64,000 nucleotides of DNA from Dyella telluris (GCF_014297575.1 NZ_CP060412.1:744001-808000); one strand, 5' to 3'. Positions 25,460 to 34,857 are shown, counted from the stretch's first letter. The notes: generated by a model not told the origin, from the letters alone. Program-made: numbers and translations.

Positions 25460-26965
25460 TCACCCATCACGTCCATTGATCTGCGTCGATCGAACTCTCT
25501 TCCCCTTGAGGTCATGACCACCCTGGTGAAATACGACTTCTTCGATCCCGCCTCGGGAATCCGGAAGAAATTCGAATTCGCTATTCTCCCGCGTGAAGAA
25601 CTTCACGCGCGATGCCGGGAAAAGCGGGAGCGCGTGCTGATCGGTAAGCTGGCTTATCAATCGGCCGCCATCCAACCTGATACGTATGTCCAGGTCGGAG
25701 TCCACCCGATACGTGCCCACATAGCGCGCGAGCACTGACGGTTCCAGTTTGACGGCAGCGCGTTCCACCGGCACGTAGTCAGGCCAGGCGTAGACAACCG
25801 CGATGCTTCTCAGAAGATCTCTGGCCAACGCTGCGCCACCCGTCGCGTTTGTCATGATCACCACGCCCTCCCCTTTGTCGCGGTAACCGAACATCAGGCT
25901 CTCAAAGCCATCGTTTACACCGAAGTGCTGGAAATAAGGGGCTGCGGGCGACCCGCCAATGCTCAGGCCCAGACCCCATTTCCCCTTGCCGGGCGTGAGC
26001 ATCCGCCTTGCCATGGCCTGACCCAGCACACGGCCACTCCCCTTGATTGATCGCTGCAGGTCCTGAACGTAGAGCGCCAGATCGGAGGGCGTGGTCCACA
26101 GACCCGCGGCAGCCTTTTCGGGATAAACATGCGCGCCTCCGGGAATCGAGTGGCCTTCCACGTCGTAAGGGGTCGCCACGCTAGCTTGCATCGAGGCCGG
26201 CAGCGGTTGCGCAAAGGTGCTGTGGACCATCCCCAACGGGGCGATGACCGTTTCATGCAGTAACTGCACAAAGGACTGGCGGGATACGTCTTCCATCAGC
26301 AGTTGCACGACGGTGTATCCACCACCCGAGTAGTTCCACTGGCTCGCCGGCTTGGCCTCCAGGCGGACTGCTTCGGTATTCGCAGGTGGCTCCCCGTTTA
26401 ATACCTGGACCAGCGACGGCAGCGGCTTACCGGCGGAGTAGCCCGGAAAACCGTGGACGCCAAGTCCCGAGGTATGACTCAGGAGTTCACGCAGTGTCAC
26501 CACCGCGCCTGGCGCAACCGCGCTGGCAGGAAGCTTCCACCGCTGCAGCATGGTGTTCACGTCCGTATCCAGCGAAAGCTTGCCTTGCTTCACTAGCCGC
26601 AACGCGGCCATCGCGGCGACAGGCTTGCTGATCGATCCCGCCTGGAAGAGCGTCTGCGTGGTGACGGCCTCACCGCCATCCCCTGCCATGCCATAACCCT
26701 TCGCCCAGTCGATCGCACCGTTGTGAATCACTACAACGCTTACGCCGTGTACGTGCCAGTCCCGCATTCGTTGTGCAAGCGTTTCACAGCTGCGCGGTTG
26801 ACCGATCACAACGACAGCATCAGGAAGACACGATTCAACCGCCGTGATTCGCGCTAGCGTAACGGGCGACACTGCCGACGCAGCGAGCGACGTTGCAGTC
26901 GATACCCATCCGCACACAAACAGCGCGCCCCAGCCCAGTGCCCGCGCTCCCATCGCGACGTTCAT
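25460..26965 (-). CDS. Serine hydrolase of the class C beta-lactamase / penicillin-binding family
   Basis: 501 residues with a signal peptide (MNVAMGARALGWGALFVCGWVSTATSLAAS). The catalytic SxxK is S111-I-S-K114 in FQAGSISKPVAAM, the YxN-type motif is Y212-S-G in WNYSGGGYT, and the third motif is HFGVNDGF (replacing KTG), as in esterase/peptidase relatives (EstB, D-aminopeptidase type). The C-terminal 100 residues form a separate beta domain common in this group. It more likely acts as an esterase or peptidase than as a beta-lactamase, because the KTG motif is changed. The ribosome site GGGAGG is 4 bases before ATG 26965. Confidence 0.88.
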   Translation of the reverse strand: MNVAMGARALGWGALFVCGWVSTATSLAASAVSPVTLARITAVESCLPDAVVVIGQPRSCETLAQRMRDWHVHGVSVVVIHNGAIDWAKGYGMAGDGGEAVTTQTLFQAGSISKPVAAMAALRLVKQGKLSLDTDVNTMLQRWKLPASAVAPGAVVTLRELLSHTSGLGVHGFPGYSAGKPLPSLVQVLNGEPPANTEAVRLEAKPASQWNYSGGGYTVVQLLMEDVSRQSFVQLLHETVIAPLGMVHSTFAQPLPASMQASVATPYDVEGHSIPGGAHVYPEKAAAGLWTTPSDLALYVQDLQRSIKGSGRVLGQAMARRMLTPGKGKWGLGLSIGGSPAAPYFQHFGVNDGFESLMFGYRDKGEGVVIMTNATGGAALARDLLRSIAVVYAWPDYVPVERAAVKLEPSVLARYVGTYRVDSDLDIRIRLDGGRLISQLTDQHALPLFPASRVKFFTRENSEFEFLPDSRGGIEEVVFHQGGHDLKGKRVRSTQINGRDG

Positions 26966-27326
26966 AAAACCTCCCGCACTCGACTCGACCTTTTCGGCGT
27001 GTACCTTTAAGGGCACCGGCCTGAAATGCCCGTCAAATCAACGGAAAGAGTATGGCAAGCCGCACGCGAAAGCGGGCGCCATCACTTCGCCATCGACGAC
27101 CCCGACCACTTCCCTGGATCAAGGAAGCCTCCCCGCATGGGGTCGGAGCGGGCATCACGAACCAACAAGGTCGCGACCCGTGCCATCGAGCTGTTGCCTA
27201 TGGACTTTGGCACCGAACGTTCGTGCATGGCGGATAGGCATGAGCCTTGCCGTGCCCCGCGCTCGTGTCGCGAATGCGCGCCATGGGTCGAATCCAGAAC
27301 CTGGCTTCCCGGCAACGGGTCCAGGC
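26966..27326. other. Gap between the serine hydrolase and UspA genes
   Basis: 361 bases with only shadow frames. I see no gene, repeat or clear terminator. Confidence 0.5.
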
Positions 27327-27764
27327 TCAACGACAGACAAGTACAGGGATGCCCGTGCTCACCAAGAGCTTGGCGGTCTGGCTTCCCGATAGAAGCCTGT
27401 CCATCCCGGTTTCAATATGCGTACCGATGACAATGAGGTCGCACTTCTCGCTCCGGGCTACGGACGCGATGACCATGTAGGGCCGCGTATCAAACTCGTA
27501 GGCACTGCGGCATGCCACCTTCGCTGCCTCCGCGCGTCGATGCACCTCCTCCAGATAGGAGACAGCTTGTCGCGTGGCCTTCTGGGTTTTCTCGTCTTCC
27601 TTCAGGACGAGCGAATCTGAAACATGTCTCACCGCCGGCAATGGCTTGATGGCATGGATGGCGAAGACGCTCGCGCCATACTTGACCGCGATATCGATAC
27701 CCATATCGACGGCACGCATGGAAAGTTCAGATCCATCGGTAGGCAGCAAGATATGTTTGAACAT
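27327..27764 (-). CDS. Universal stress protein (UspA family)
   Basis: 145 residues. MFKHILLPTDGSELSMRAVDMGIDIA is the UspA start with the Asp that contacts ATP, and DLIVIGTHIETGMDRLLSGSQTAKLLVSTGIPVLVCR is the C-terminal ATP-loop region. The usual loop is G-x2-G-x9-G-(S/T); here the second Gly is Ile (GTHI), so ATP binding may be changed. ATG 27764 has GGTGA ahead; the track frame begins 9 codons earlier without support. The gene stands alone. Role: survival under stress, probably dimeric. Confidence 0.88.
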   Translation of the reverse strand: MFKHILLPTDGSELSMRAVDMGIDIAVKYGASVFAIHAIKPLPAVRHVSDSLVLKEDEKTQKATRQAVSYLEEVHRRAEAAKVACRSAYEFDTRPYMVIASVARSEKCDLIVIGTHIETGMDRLLSGSQTAKLLVSTGIPVLVCR

Positions 27765-27833
27765 GTCTATCACCGTTGGTAAAAAAGGCACGGACCCTTA
27801 GGCACTGAACTTTGTGGATGAAGGTAGCCCACT

Positions 27834-28016
27834 TCATTCCGGATCTTCGACTTGCTCGAGGCGAAGGAAGCCCTCGCCGTCTTCACCTGAGTTGCGCAAG
27901 CGGTTTCGCCGCCCGCAAACCGGGCACACGAAGTGCAGCCCGAGATGATCGAGGTTTGCCTCGGCACCTCCGGTGAATTCCCGAAACTCGCTATGGCAGC
28001 TGAAACAGACCCACAT
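27834..28016 (-). CDS. Small zinc-ribbon-like protein, 60 aa
   Basis: MWVCFSCHSEFREFTGG ... HFVCPVCGRRNRL has two CxxC pairs spaced like a zinc ribbon, followed by an acidic tail (LEQVEDPE). The pairs and the conserved-looking hydrophobic spacing suggest a real small protein. The function is unknown. The ribosome site is weak. It follows the UspA gene's upstream region by about 70 bases, on the same strand, and could be transcribed with it. Confidence 0.6.
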   Translation of the reverse strand: MWVCFSCHSEFREFTGGAEANLDHLGLHFVCPVCGRRNRLRNSGEDGEGFLRLEQVEDPE

Positions 28017-28334
28017 ACTTTCGAGTATAAGCCTTCCCTTGGATGCTTATGTGCAGCGAAGCCAGGGAGAGAAATCCATGGCGCTTCGCAAAACTACGAG
28101 AGACGATCTAAGTAGTTTGACGCTGGACAAGCCCCGAAATGTGATTGATCCACGGCACTCCGTGGCGTGCCCTTCCTGCTCCATGGAAACTGCCAGCCGA
28201 ATGCCGTAGCCCCACCACTGGCTACCATCTTTCGCCGCGCCGATTCCAGTTCCATGCGCGGCACCATCCGTCGGGTGACAAGAAGCTGGCGAATCCACCT
28301 GCGCCAGCGCGGCCGTATCTTGCTGGATCGAGCC
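28017..28334. other. Gap between the zinc-ribbon gene and the TPR gene
   Basis: About 318 bases with short frames only. No gene or structured repeat seen. Confidence 0.45.
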
Positions 28335-29819
28335 TCAATGAATCGCCTGATCGACGTGGGCCTTTCCCATGAGTGCGCCACGTCGCCCCGGGGCCTGAAT
28401 CAGGGCGGCGGCGTAGGCGTCGCTCGCCGCCGCCGGGTTGCCCTGCAACGCCAGCAGGCTTGCCAGTTGCTCGCGTGCGGGCAGCACTGGACCGGGCGTC
28501 ACAGGGCGTTTCTCGAGGCTATCTTCCTGATCGGCAGCGCCCTGGAGCAAGAAGCGCGCCCTGTCACTGTCCCCGCGCCCCTGGAGGGACCATGCCGATA
28601 CCTCGTCCGCAAGAATGGACGTCTGGGTAGCCCAGTAAGCGTCACCCGAGTCGCGCAACTGTTTTTCAATCTGGTGAAGACGCGCGGCTTGCGCGTCGGC
28701 ATCGCCCGGATGCCCGGAACGGGCGAGCCCCATGCCTTTGGACCAGATCGCAATCGCGCGAATTGATGGCGGCGCATTGGCCGCTTCAACAGCTTGCGCC
28801 GCATCGTTCCAGCGCCCACGTTCGACCATCATTCGTATCGGCATGACCGTCGCCGCATACGCAATTGCGAACTCGTTCATGTCCAGCGACGGCATCGAGT
28901 TCAGTTCCTCGATGACACGCTCGGCATCATCATCCTTTCCCTCTTGAATATAGGCGTAGACCAAGTAATCCATGGCGTGAAGCTCGCCCATCGCATCGCC
29001 TTGCCTGTGCGCTGATTGCTTCGATGCAAGGTTGGACTGGATCGAATCGTCCCACAGCCCAAGGCGTGTAAAGATGTGCGAAGGCATGTGCAACGCGTGT
29101 GGCGCGGAGGGTGCGATCTTTGCGTACGCGCGCGCTGCCTGCAGCCCCTGCTGTGCCATTTCCTGGCTGTCGCACGCATGGATCAAGTAATGGGCAAGCC
29201 CCGGATGATTCGGGTGTGTGCGGAACAGTGGCTCCAGTATCGCGACAGCCTGCTTCTGTTTCGCATGCGTCTTGTCGACAGGCGATGCGTTGGAGAGCAG
29301 CGCCAGAGCGTAGAACACTTGCGACTCGATGTCCGATGGATTGTCGGCCGCCACCTTCGCCATCGCTTGCTCGTAGGCCTCGGTACGCTGGCTGGGCTTG
29401 AGTGCTGGCGTTGCCTGAAACAGCAGGCCACCGGCGCGTATGAACCCGGTTTCGCGCGCTGTCTTCGCGCCGAGCTGGGCTGCGTGCAACATGGACTGCT
29501 GTGCCTGCCCGAACGATTCGGGCGGCAACGGTGGCGACCACACCGGATGAAAGTGAACCATTGCCAGCCCCCAATACGCCATGGCGCAATGCGGGTCTTT
29601 CGTCGCTATCTCGTTGAAAGCCTCTTCCGCCGCCGCATAGGCAAATGAGTGAAGCAACGCGATGGCGCGATTGAACGGTTGTTGTTCTGCGGGATCGCAC
29701 GACACTGCAAACGATACGTCCCCCAGCTTCTCCGGCGCGCCGTGATCATGCACTTCCCCCGCCATGGCAGACGACGCAGCGAACAACAGCCATGACAAAG
29801 CTCGGGACCACCGGTACAT
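28335..29819 (-). CDS. Periplasmic TPR-repeat protein
   Basis: 494 residues with a signal peptide (MYRWSRALSWLLFAASSAMA) and a mature part rich in TPR-like helices: FNRAIALLHSFAYAAAEEAFNEIATKDPHCAMAYWGLAMVHFHP, LEPLFRTHPNHPGLAHYLIHACDSQE, APHALHMPSHIFTRLGLWDDSIQSN, and so on. HYLIHACDSQE and HMPSHIFTRLG recur in many secreted TPR proteins of unknown function. GGAGG sits 5 bases before the ATG. It probably works as a scaffold in the periplasm; no partner can be named from the neighbours. Confidence 0.82.
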   Translation of the reverse strand: MYRWSRALSWLLFAASSAMAGEVHDHGAPEKLGDVSFAVSCDPAEQQPFNRAIALLHSFAYAAAEEAFNEIATKDPHCAMAYWGLAMVHFHPVWSPPLPPESFGQAQQSMLHAAQLGAKTARETGFIRAGGLLFQATPALKPSQRTEAYEQAMAKVAADNPSDIESQVFYALALLSNASPVDKTHAKQKQAVAILEPLFRTHPNHPGLAHYLIHACDSQEMAQQGLQAARAYAKIAPSAPHALHMPSHIFTRLGLWDDSIQSNLASKQSAHRQGDAMGELHAMDYLVYAYIQEGKDDDAERVIEELNSMPSLDMNEFAIAYAATVMPIRMMVERGRWNDAAQAVEAANAPPSIRAIAIWSKGMGLARSGHPGDADAQAARLHQIEKQLRDSGDAYWATQTSILADEVSAWSLQGRGDSDRARFLLQGAADQEDSLEKRPVTPGPVLPAREQLASLLALQGNPAAASDAYAAALIQAPGRRGALMGKAHVDQAIH

Positions 29820-30074
29820 AGACGCCTCCGTGAAGGGAAAAGCGCGCGTTCCGCCATGCCAAATAGCTTACTTCTCGCTGCGACTGGAAAGTGGCAACCC
29901 ATGGAACTGAGCCAGAGTGTTTGGTTTTCAGCCTGGAGAGACCCACCGGGCAAGAAGAATCACTCTGCTCCTTGTTCACTGACCGCGTATTGGCAGGCTC
30001 TCTGGAGGCGGAAAGCAAGGCTTGTTCAAGAACCCCGGCGCCGTTCAGCCTGTCCTCTGCTCCGCGACAAGCCT

Positions 30075-30494
30075 CTAGGAGGCGCGCCGTTGTACCGCGG
30101 AGGCAGTCACCCGCTGCATCGAGATACGTGTGATCACCAACCAGGCGAACAGCGCGGCCGCCAGCCCCACCAAGGCGGATGCGATGCCGAGCAGGGGATC
30201 GACCCCGGCAACGCCTTTGATCTGAGCCGCCAAGGCGCCCAGCATCACGGGCGTGCCGATGTTGTGCAGCCAGAACTGCCAGCTGGCCATGCGCCCTTGG
30301 GTAATGGCCGGATAGGCCATGCCAATCAAGCCGAACAGCGACATCGACACCCATCCCAACAGGTTGAGGTGCGCATGTACGGCCATCAGCGAGTGGTCGC
30401 CAGAGCCTCCCATGACCAGCCCCAGGGCGACCGCAACGACGAAGTAGATCACGGCCATGCAGAACCATGCGCGGCTGCGGGTGTTGTCAGTCAT
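30075..30494 (-). CDS. Small haem-copper-oxidase subunit I-like membrane protein
   Basis: 139 residues with four membrane helices: WFCMAVIYFVVAVALGLVMG (9-28), LMAVHAHLNLLGWVSMSLFGLIGMA (about 35-59), FWLHNIGTPVMLGALAAQI (about 73-91) and LLGIASALVGLAAALFAWLVI (about 100-120). The VHAHLNLLGWVS segment, with two His on one helix face, and the WLHNIG His are like the haem-ligand region of cbb3-type/NnrS-related oxidase subunits, but the protein is much too short to be a complete subunit. It may bind haem or be a sensor or assembly factor. GAGGAG precedes ATG 30494. It follows the O-methyltransferase gene by 52 bases on the same strand. Confidence 0.7.
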   Translation of the reverse strand: MTDNTRSRAWFCMAVIYFVVAVALGLVMGGSGDHSLMAVHAHLNLLGWVSMSLFGLIGMAYPAITQGRMASWQFWLHNIGTPVMLGALAAQIKGVAGVDPLLGIASALVGLAAALFAWLVITRISMQRVTASAVQRRAS

Positions 30495-30546
30495 GGTGCT
30501 CTCCTCGTTTGAATGGACCGCCAGGCAGCCATGGAGCGGCTGCACC

Positions 30547-31605
30547 TCACTTGACGCCAATGACCATGGAATCCGGGCCAAGCAGCGGTTCCACGCGGAC
30601 CTCGCGAAAACCGGCACCCTCCATCCACTGACGGCAATCGGCGCCGGTGTAGTCGAAGCCACCGGGTGTTTCAATCAACATGTTCAGGCTCATCAACAGG
30701 CCAAAGGCGTTCTTCTTGCGCTCGTCGTCGATGATGGCGTCGTAGACGATCAGGCAACCGCCAGCCGGAAGTGCTTCATGACACTTGGCCAGCAACGCCT
30801 TCTTCTGTTCCAGATCCCAGTCATGAAGGATGTGCCCCATCACCAGCACATCCGCTGTTGGGCAAGGGTCATTGAAGAAGTCGCCTGGATAGAAACGCAG
30901 CCTTTGCTGAAGTCCAAACGATGCCACGTAGTCTTCAAAGACAGGCGCGACCATGGGCAGGTCGAAGCCTCCGCCGCTCAAGTGCGGATGGGCCAGCGCG
31001 ATCTGCACCGGGCACGCGCCTTGAGCCGCACCGATATCGATGAATGTGCGGTAGTTCTCCCACGGAAACTTTGCCGCGATGGCCTTCGCTGCCCCAAGGC
31101 TCACACCCGTCATGGCCTGGAGAAAATTGCGCAAGGATGCTTCGTCGCGATAAAGCTCATCAAAGGGCGATCCTTTGTGCTTTGCCGCGTTCGTGGGTTC
31201 GCCGGTACGAAGCGCCTCGGTCAGTGAGCCCCAGTGGGCATAGAGACGCGCGCTCAGCATCTCCAGCAATCCGCCGACATAACTTGGTTTCGCCTTGTCG
31301 AGAAACAGCTCGGCGTCTGGTGTGTTGCGATAGGTTTCGCCATCACGCTCGAGGACGCCCAGGGCAACCAGTGCGTCCAGAAAGTCACGCGACGAGCGTG
31401 GATGCAGACCAATGGCTGCCTCGAGTTGCTTCGCGGTGCCGCCGCCCACCAGATGCGTGAACACGCCAAGATCAACCGCGGAAAGCATGGTCCTGGAGGC
31501 CCAGAAGCCCATGCCGAGCTGAAGAAGCCGGTCAGGCGTGAGTTCGGCCGCCCCTGCGGAACCGCTGGCCTGCGCTGCAGGAGAAACATTCGGCGTGTGC
31601 TGCAT
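30547..31605 (-). CDS. SAM-dependent O-methyltransferase (acetylserotonin/hydroxyneurosporene type)
   Basis: 352 residues. An N-terminal winged-helix dimerisation domain ([38 protein letters not shown] ... [22 protein letters not shown]) is followed by a Rossmann SAM domain: [23 protein letters not shown] (motif I), [23 protein letters not shown] (catalytic His in HDWD), and [15 protein letters not shown]. This is the caffeate/hydroxyindole O-methyltransferase family; the substrate is unknown. GGAGG is 5 bases before ATG 31605; the longer frame to 31803 is rejected. The downstream oxidase-like small gene may be in the same operon. Confidence 0.9.
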   Translation of the reverse strand: MQHTPNVSPAAQASGSAGAAELTPDRLLQLGMGFWASRTMLSAVDLGVFTHLVGGGTAKQLEAAIGLHPRSSRDFLDALVALGVLERDGETYRNTPDAELFLDKAKPSYVGGLLEMLSARLYAHWGSLTEALRTGEPTNAAKHKGSPFDELYRDEASLRNFLQAMTGVSLGAAKAIAAKFPWENYRTFIDIGAAQGACPVQIALAHPHLSGGGFDLPMVAPVFEDYVASFGLQQRLRFYPGDFFNDPCPTADVLVMGHILHDWDLEQKKALLAKCHEALPAGGCLIVYDAIIDDERKKNAFGLLMSLNMLIETPGGFDYTGADCRQWMEGAGFREVRVEPLLGPDSMVIGVK

Positions 31606-31834
31606 AAGCCCTCCAGGGGCGCGGCTTGGCAAAGCGCCAAACCCTGGGTGTGAGGCGCCATCCGGTGCACTGCTAAGGTCGTGAAGTGCTGAAGCTAGCG
31701 CCGCCCGCCCCGGCAAGAAACACGACTTACGGTGTTCTAACCAATGACCTAAGCCATTCGTCATCGGTCGACGATTCGCACGATTCCAGCGTGTTTTACG
31801 CAATCAGGCGGGTGGCGTGGCCGAGTTCGCCCGA

Positions 31835-32758
31835 TCAGCGGTCGAACCAACGGTATTGCACCGCAAACGTGATCGACTGGTAATCGCCACCCACGCGCGT
31901 CACCAGCCCGTTGGACAGGGCGACCTTGGCCGACCATCCCCGGGCCAGGGGCGCCGAACAGGTCAGGCCATAGCGCGCATTGGATTGCTTGTCCTTCTTT
32001 GCAACGCCGTCGAGGCTGGTGCCGCCGCCGTCCACATAGCCGATGTCTGCCGCGACCCACAGACCGGGTCGAAAGGTGTAGCCGCCGTGCAGCTGCACCA
32101 CCGCCAGTGGATCCTGGGTTCGCACCTTGTCGCCGTAAAAGTGCTCGTTGCTGGTGAAGAAGTACGCGCCGGCGGATGCTTCAAGAAACCACTTGCCGAA
32201 CGGCTTGGAAATGCCTATCTCCGGCTTGAATGCCCACCGGTTGGTGCCGATGTTGACGAGCCGGTCCGGGGTGTACTGGCCCGTCGGGGCCGAGATGGTC
32301 AGGCTCACGCCAAGCGACGCTGTCGGTGTCCGTCGCGCGAACTCTTCGGGCGTCAGCGCCGGACTGCCGAGAATGTTGTAGCCGAACCGCAGTTTCAGAT
32401 CGCCCATGCCGGAGCGATGGATATCGCTCGGGGCATCAATCACGTTGCCGCTGAGGCTGCCATCGACATAGGGAAGCCCGACGGCCAGCGTGGCCGAATG
32501 GCCGGCCAGGCCAAAGCTGCGCACATAGGCAGCCGACATGGCATTGATCTGTGCCTGCACGTTGGTGATCGGCAGCGACGGATCGGTCAGCACATCACCG
32601 CTCAGTCGCGTATAGCCGACATCGATGAAATTCGTGCCGATAGGCGACGCCGAATAGGCACGGGGTTCCAGCTCTTGCGCGGAGGCGATGCCCGCGAGTA
32701 GCAGTAAACCGAAAGCGCTTGCAAAAAGCACGGCCCGATATGCCAAGGATCGCCCCAT
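31835..32758 (-). CDS. Outer-membrane transporter-like protein (MetA-phenol-degradation family type)
   Basis: 307 residues, signal peptide MGRSLAYRAVLFASAFGLLLLAGIASAQ, then alternating beta strands without long helices: PIGTNFIDVGYTRLSGD, HSATLAVGLPYVDGS, GDLKLRFGYNILGSP, TASLGVSLTISAPTGQYTPDRLVNIGTNRWAFKPEIGISKPFG, WSAKVALSNGLVTRVGGDYQSITFAVQYRWFDR. The C-terminal aromatic pattern suits an outer-membrane beta barrel. It resembles the Phenol_MetA_deg family of putative porins. The cargo is unknown. Confidence 0.75.
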   Translation of the reverse strand: MGRSLAYRAVLFASAFGLLLLAGIASAQELEPRAYSASPIGTNFIDVGYTRLSGDVLTDPSLPITNVQAQINAMSAAYVRSFGLAGHSATLAVGLPYVDGSLSGNVIDAPSDIHRSGMGDLKLRFGYNILGSPALTPEEFARRTPTASLGVSLTISAPTGQYTPDRLVNIGTNRWAFKPEIGISKPFGKWFLEASAGAYFFTSNEHFYGDKVRTQDPLAVVQLHGGYTFRPGLWVAADIGYVDGGGTSLDGVAKKDKQSNARYGLTCSAPLARGWSAKVALSNGLVTRVGGDYQSITFAVQYRWFDR

Positions 32759-33077
32759 TGTCGACTCGACCAGATACTTGCGCAGCGAAGGTGTTGCGTA
32801 CCAGAAACTATTCAGGTCATGCCACCATCGGCCACGGGCAGATGGGTACTCGCAATGGAAGCATCCTTACTCTAGCGCGTCGGGATGTCGAGAAGTCGTG
32901 GTGCCCCCGCCTTGGGGCGCGCCGTGGCGGCTGGCCTCCCCAAGGGACGACCCCCAACCGGCGGAGTACTTGTTCGGCGGCCAGCAGAGACCGGCCGGAC
33001 AACAAAACCCCTGCCTCTTGTTTCCCCTGCCCCCTATGTCCGGCACCTATTTCCGGCGTGGCTACCACGACGAGCCG
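32759..33077. other. Gap upstream of the outer-membrane protein gene
   Basis: 319 bases. It contains an inverted repeat TTGTTCGGCGGCC (32969-32981) / CCGGCCGGACAA (about 32990-33001), which could be a small palindromic element. No gene seen. Confidence 0.4.
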
Positions 33078-33500
33078 CTAACCGCGCAGGATGGCCTCCC
33101 CGGTTCGCGGGTTGGCAAGGGTCACATTCTCCAGCGCCCGGATACGCCAGGCCCCGTCTTGCTGCGTCAACACGGCGAGGATCAGTGTATCCACCATGTG
33201 CGGCCCCGCGGGATGAGCTGCACCCGCCGCCAGGCGGCTCCAGAAGTGGATGATCGCCGCGCCTTCGGCAATATGCGCGACATCGATCAGCTCATTTTCC
33301 AGGGTGGAGTCGCGATAGATGGTCTTGTGGATAGGCTCGTGCAGCGCAACGATCCCGGGAATACCTCGGACATAGTGGCCAAAGCGGTTGACGAACGTTG
33401 CCTCGGCGTCAAACAGAGCACCGAGGGCAGCCATGTCATGCGCATTCCAGGCCGCCTGGAACGCTCCGGGCACATCGTCCGGCCTCTCTATCTTGGTCAT
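33078..33500 (-). CDS. SnoaL-like / SgcJ family (DUF4440-type) protein
   Basis: 140 residues with the cystatin-like fold of the SnoaL/ketosteroid isomerase superfamily: AFQAAWNAHDMAALGALFDAEATFVNRFGHYVRGIPGIVALHE, then ELIDVAHIAEGAAIIHFWSR and ILAVLTQQDGAWRIRALENVTLANP. The motif WN-H-D-x-x-A is typical. Members are small dimeric enzymes or ligand binders. The ATG 33500 has no AAGGAGG on its own strand; the region just upstream is its complement, so initiation may be leaderless or weak. Substrate unknown. Confidence 0.75.
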   Translation of the reverse strand: MTKIERPDDVPGAFQAAWNAHDMAALGALFDAEATFVNRFGHYVRGIPGIVALHEPIHKTIYRDSTLENELIDVAHIAEGAAIIHFWSRLAAGAAHPAGPHMVDTLILAVLTQQDGAWRIRALENVTLANPRTGEAILRG

Positions 33501-33597
33501 AAGGAGGTATCCAAGCGCTCGACCTCAAACCAGTTATCGTCCATGTCGCTGCTCTTGTGATGAGGGGGATGCGCGGCCGATCCTAAGTCACTGCCAG

Positions 33598-33621
33598 GTC
33601 CGCTATGGGTCGAAAGCGGAC
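33598..33621. repeat. Palindrome copy, 1 base from the stop of the 33623 gene
   Basis: GTCCGCTATGGGTCGAAAGCGGAC. The stem is GTCCGCT / AGCGGAC with minor loop variation. It lies 1 base beyond the minus-strand stop codon at 33623-33625. Confidence 0.8.
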
Positions 33622-33622
33622 A

Positions 33623-34168
33623 TTATTTTGAAAGCGCGCAGGTCACGCTCTGAACTTTTGAAGTGCCGTTGAAATGGAGCGAAAGCTCCGGAAACCCACC
33701 GCCCGCAGTCATAGGTTTGGGGCTGCCGATGAAGTATGTCCATTTACGAAGCGGGCTTGACTGGTCGCCCCACTTCTCCCTCGCCTCATAGTCGGGCTCA
33801 CCCCAGATTGACCGAATCCGCGACGGCGACAGCCCTACCAGCTGATCAGTGTTACGAGGACACTCAAACCGGGTCTCTGTACCACTAGGCAGCGACCTGA
33901 CGTATTTGAGCTTGGCACATACGTCGATAAGAACCGAGGGGGATTCGCGCCCCTCATAGGCCAAGCATTCGGTCGAATCGCTTGGCTTCGGTCGCGTCGA
34001 CGCTTCCGCCGCATCCATGGTCCTGAAAAGGGTATCTAGCTTTTGTTGTTTGCACGCCTTGTCGCATGGCTCGTCAGCCACTGTGGCGGACTGGGTTTGT
34101 CCAAATGCAGCCGACGCATGAAGACAAAGCACTGCCAGCCAGACCATCCAAGACACCCTGCGCAACAT
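33623..34168 (-). CDS. Secreted hypothetical protein, 181 aa
   Basis: Signal peptide MLRRVSWMVWLAVLCLHASAAFGQ. The mature part has four Cys before residue 110 (DEPCDKACKQQ, TECLAYEG, IDVCAKLK, FECPRN) and a conserved-looking GLSPSRIRSIWGEPDYEAREKWGDQSSPLRKWTYFIG. This last part resembles the SmpA/OmlA (BamE)-like beta-barrel-assembly fold (G-x-x-x-x-V-x-x-x-x-G-x-P), but I cannot prove it. GGGAGGG precedes the ATG. No function assigned. Confidence 0.68.
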   Translation of the reverse strand: MLRRVSWMVWLAVLCLHASAAFGQTQSATVADEPCDKACKQQKLDTLFRTMDAAEASTRPKPSDSTECLAYEGRESPSVLIDVCAKLKYVRSLPSGTETRFECPRNTDQLVGLSPSRIRSIWGEPDYEAREKWGDQSSPLRKWTYFIGSPKPMTAGGGFPELSLHFNGTSKVQSVTCALSK

Positions 34169-34197
34169 GTTCCCTCCCTGTCATTTCCGGCGCCAAG

Positions 34198-34221
34198 GTC
34201 CGCTTTGGGTCGAAAGCAGAC
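34198..34221. repeat. Palindrome copy, 3' of the 34267 gene
   Basis: GTCCGCTTTGGGTCGAAAGCAGAC, 45 bases beyond the stop of the minus-strand gene 34267-34857 and 29 bases upstream of the 34168 start. Confidence 0.75.
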
Positions 34222-34266
34222 ATCTCATTTAGCGAGATTCTCCTCGAACTGGCTTGGCGCAGCCAG

Positions 34267-34857
34267 CTAGTGACCACGGGTCGCCCATTCCTCGCACAAC
34301 TGTGGATCTGCGTCCCCCGTTCTGCGGGCTGCTATGGTCTGCCTATTTGGTGTGGTAAGCGCAGCCGCCCCAACGCCCCAAGACATGCCATGGCCGAAAA
34401 GGCCGCCGGGCGTTGGCTTCACGATTGCAGCGTAGCCGGCATCCGGTGAGTGATACAGCGGAAACGTCACCGAGTCTTCCTCGTAGTGCCAGCCGGTGAC
34501 GCCAAAGGGCGAGAAGCCCGCGTATCCGACATAGGGACGCTGCACCGGTGTTAGTTCATAGCAACCATTGGGTCGCTCGCCTGATGTCGAGGGGTAGTAG
34601 GACGAATCCAGTCGCTTCACAGCCCGCCGATCCAGCGCCTCAGCAAGGAGCACGACATGCCCCCTCACCAAGACATTCGTGCTGTCAGATGAAGCACAAA
34701 GCCCGCGACAAATTAGTATTTCGTACGTGCCTGGAATCGACAATTCTGGGGGATTGGTCACCGCTTCGGAGCCAATCGAGTTGGCCGAACCAGCGATACC
34801 AAGCATCAATGGAAGAAGCCACTGACGCCAATCTGCAAGTCGCGCTGCCAGTTTCAA
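34267..34857 (-). CDS. Secreted hypothetical protein, 196 aa
   Basis: It starts with TTG after a strong site (GGGGGA, about 5 bases upstream). The leader is MKLAARLADWRQWLLPLMLGIAGSANS. The mature part has LSIPGTYEILICRGLCASSDSTNVLVRGHVVLL and VQRPYVGYAGFSPFGVTGWHYEEDSVTFPLYHSPDAGYAAIVKP, a beta-rich pattern with paired Cys. No family recognised. It is followed on the 3' side by a palindrome copy. Confidence 0.65.
   Translation of the reverse strand: MKLAARLADWRQWLLPLMLGIAGSANSIGSEAVTNPPELSIPGTYEILICRGLCASSDSTNVLVRGHVVLLAEALDRRAVKRLDSSYYPSTSGERPNGCYELTPVQRPYVGYAGFSPFGVTGWHYEEDSVTFPLYHSPDAGYAAIVKPTPGGLFGHGMSWGVGAAALTTPNRQTIAARRTGDADPQLCEEWATRGH

Noticed and set aside
32969..33001. Inverted repeat TTGTTCGGCGGCC / CCGGCCGGACAA as a terminator
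   Set aside because: No T-run follows on either strand; the similar motif at about 25410 shares only the right half.
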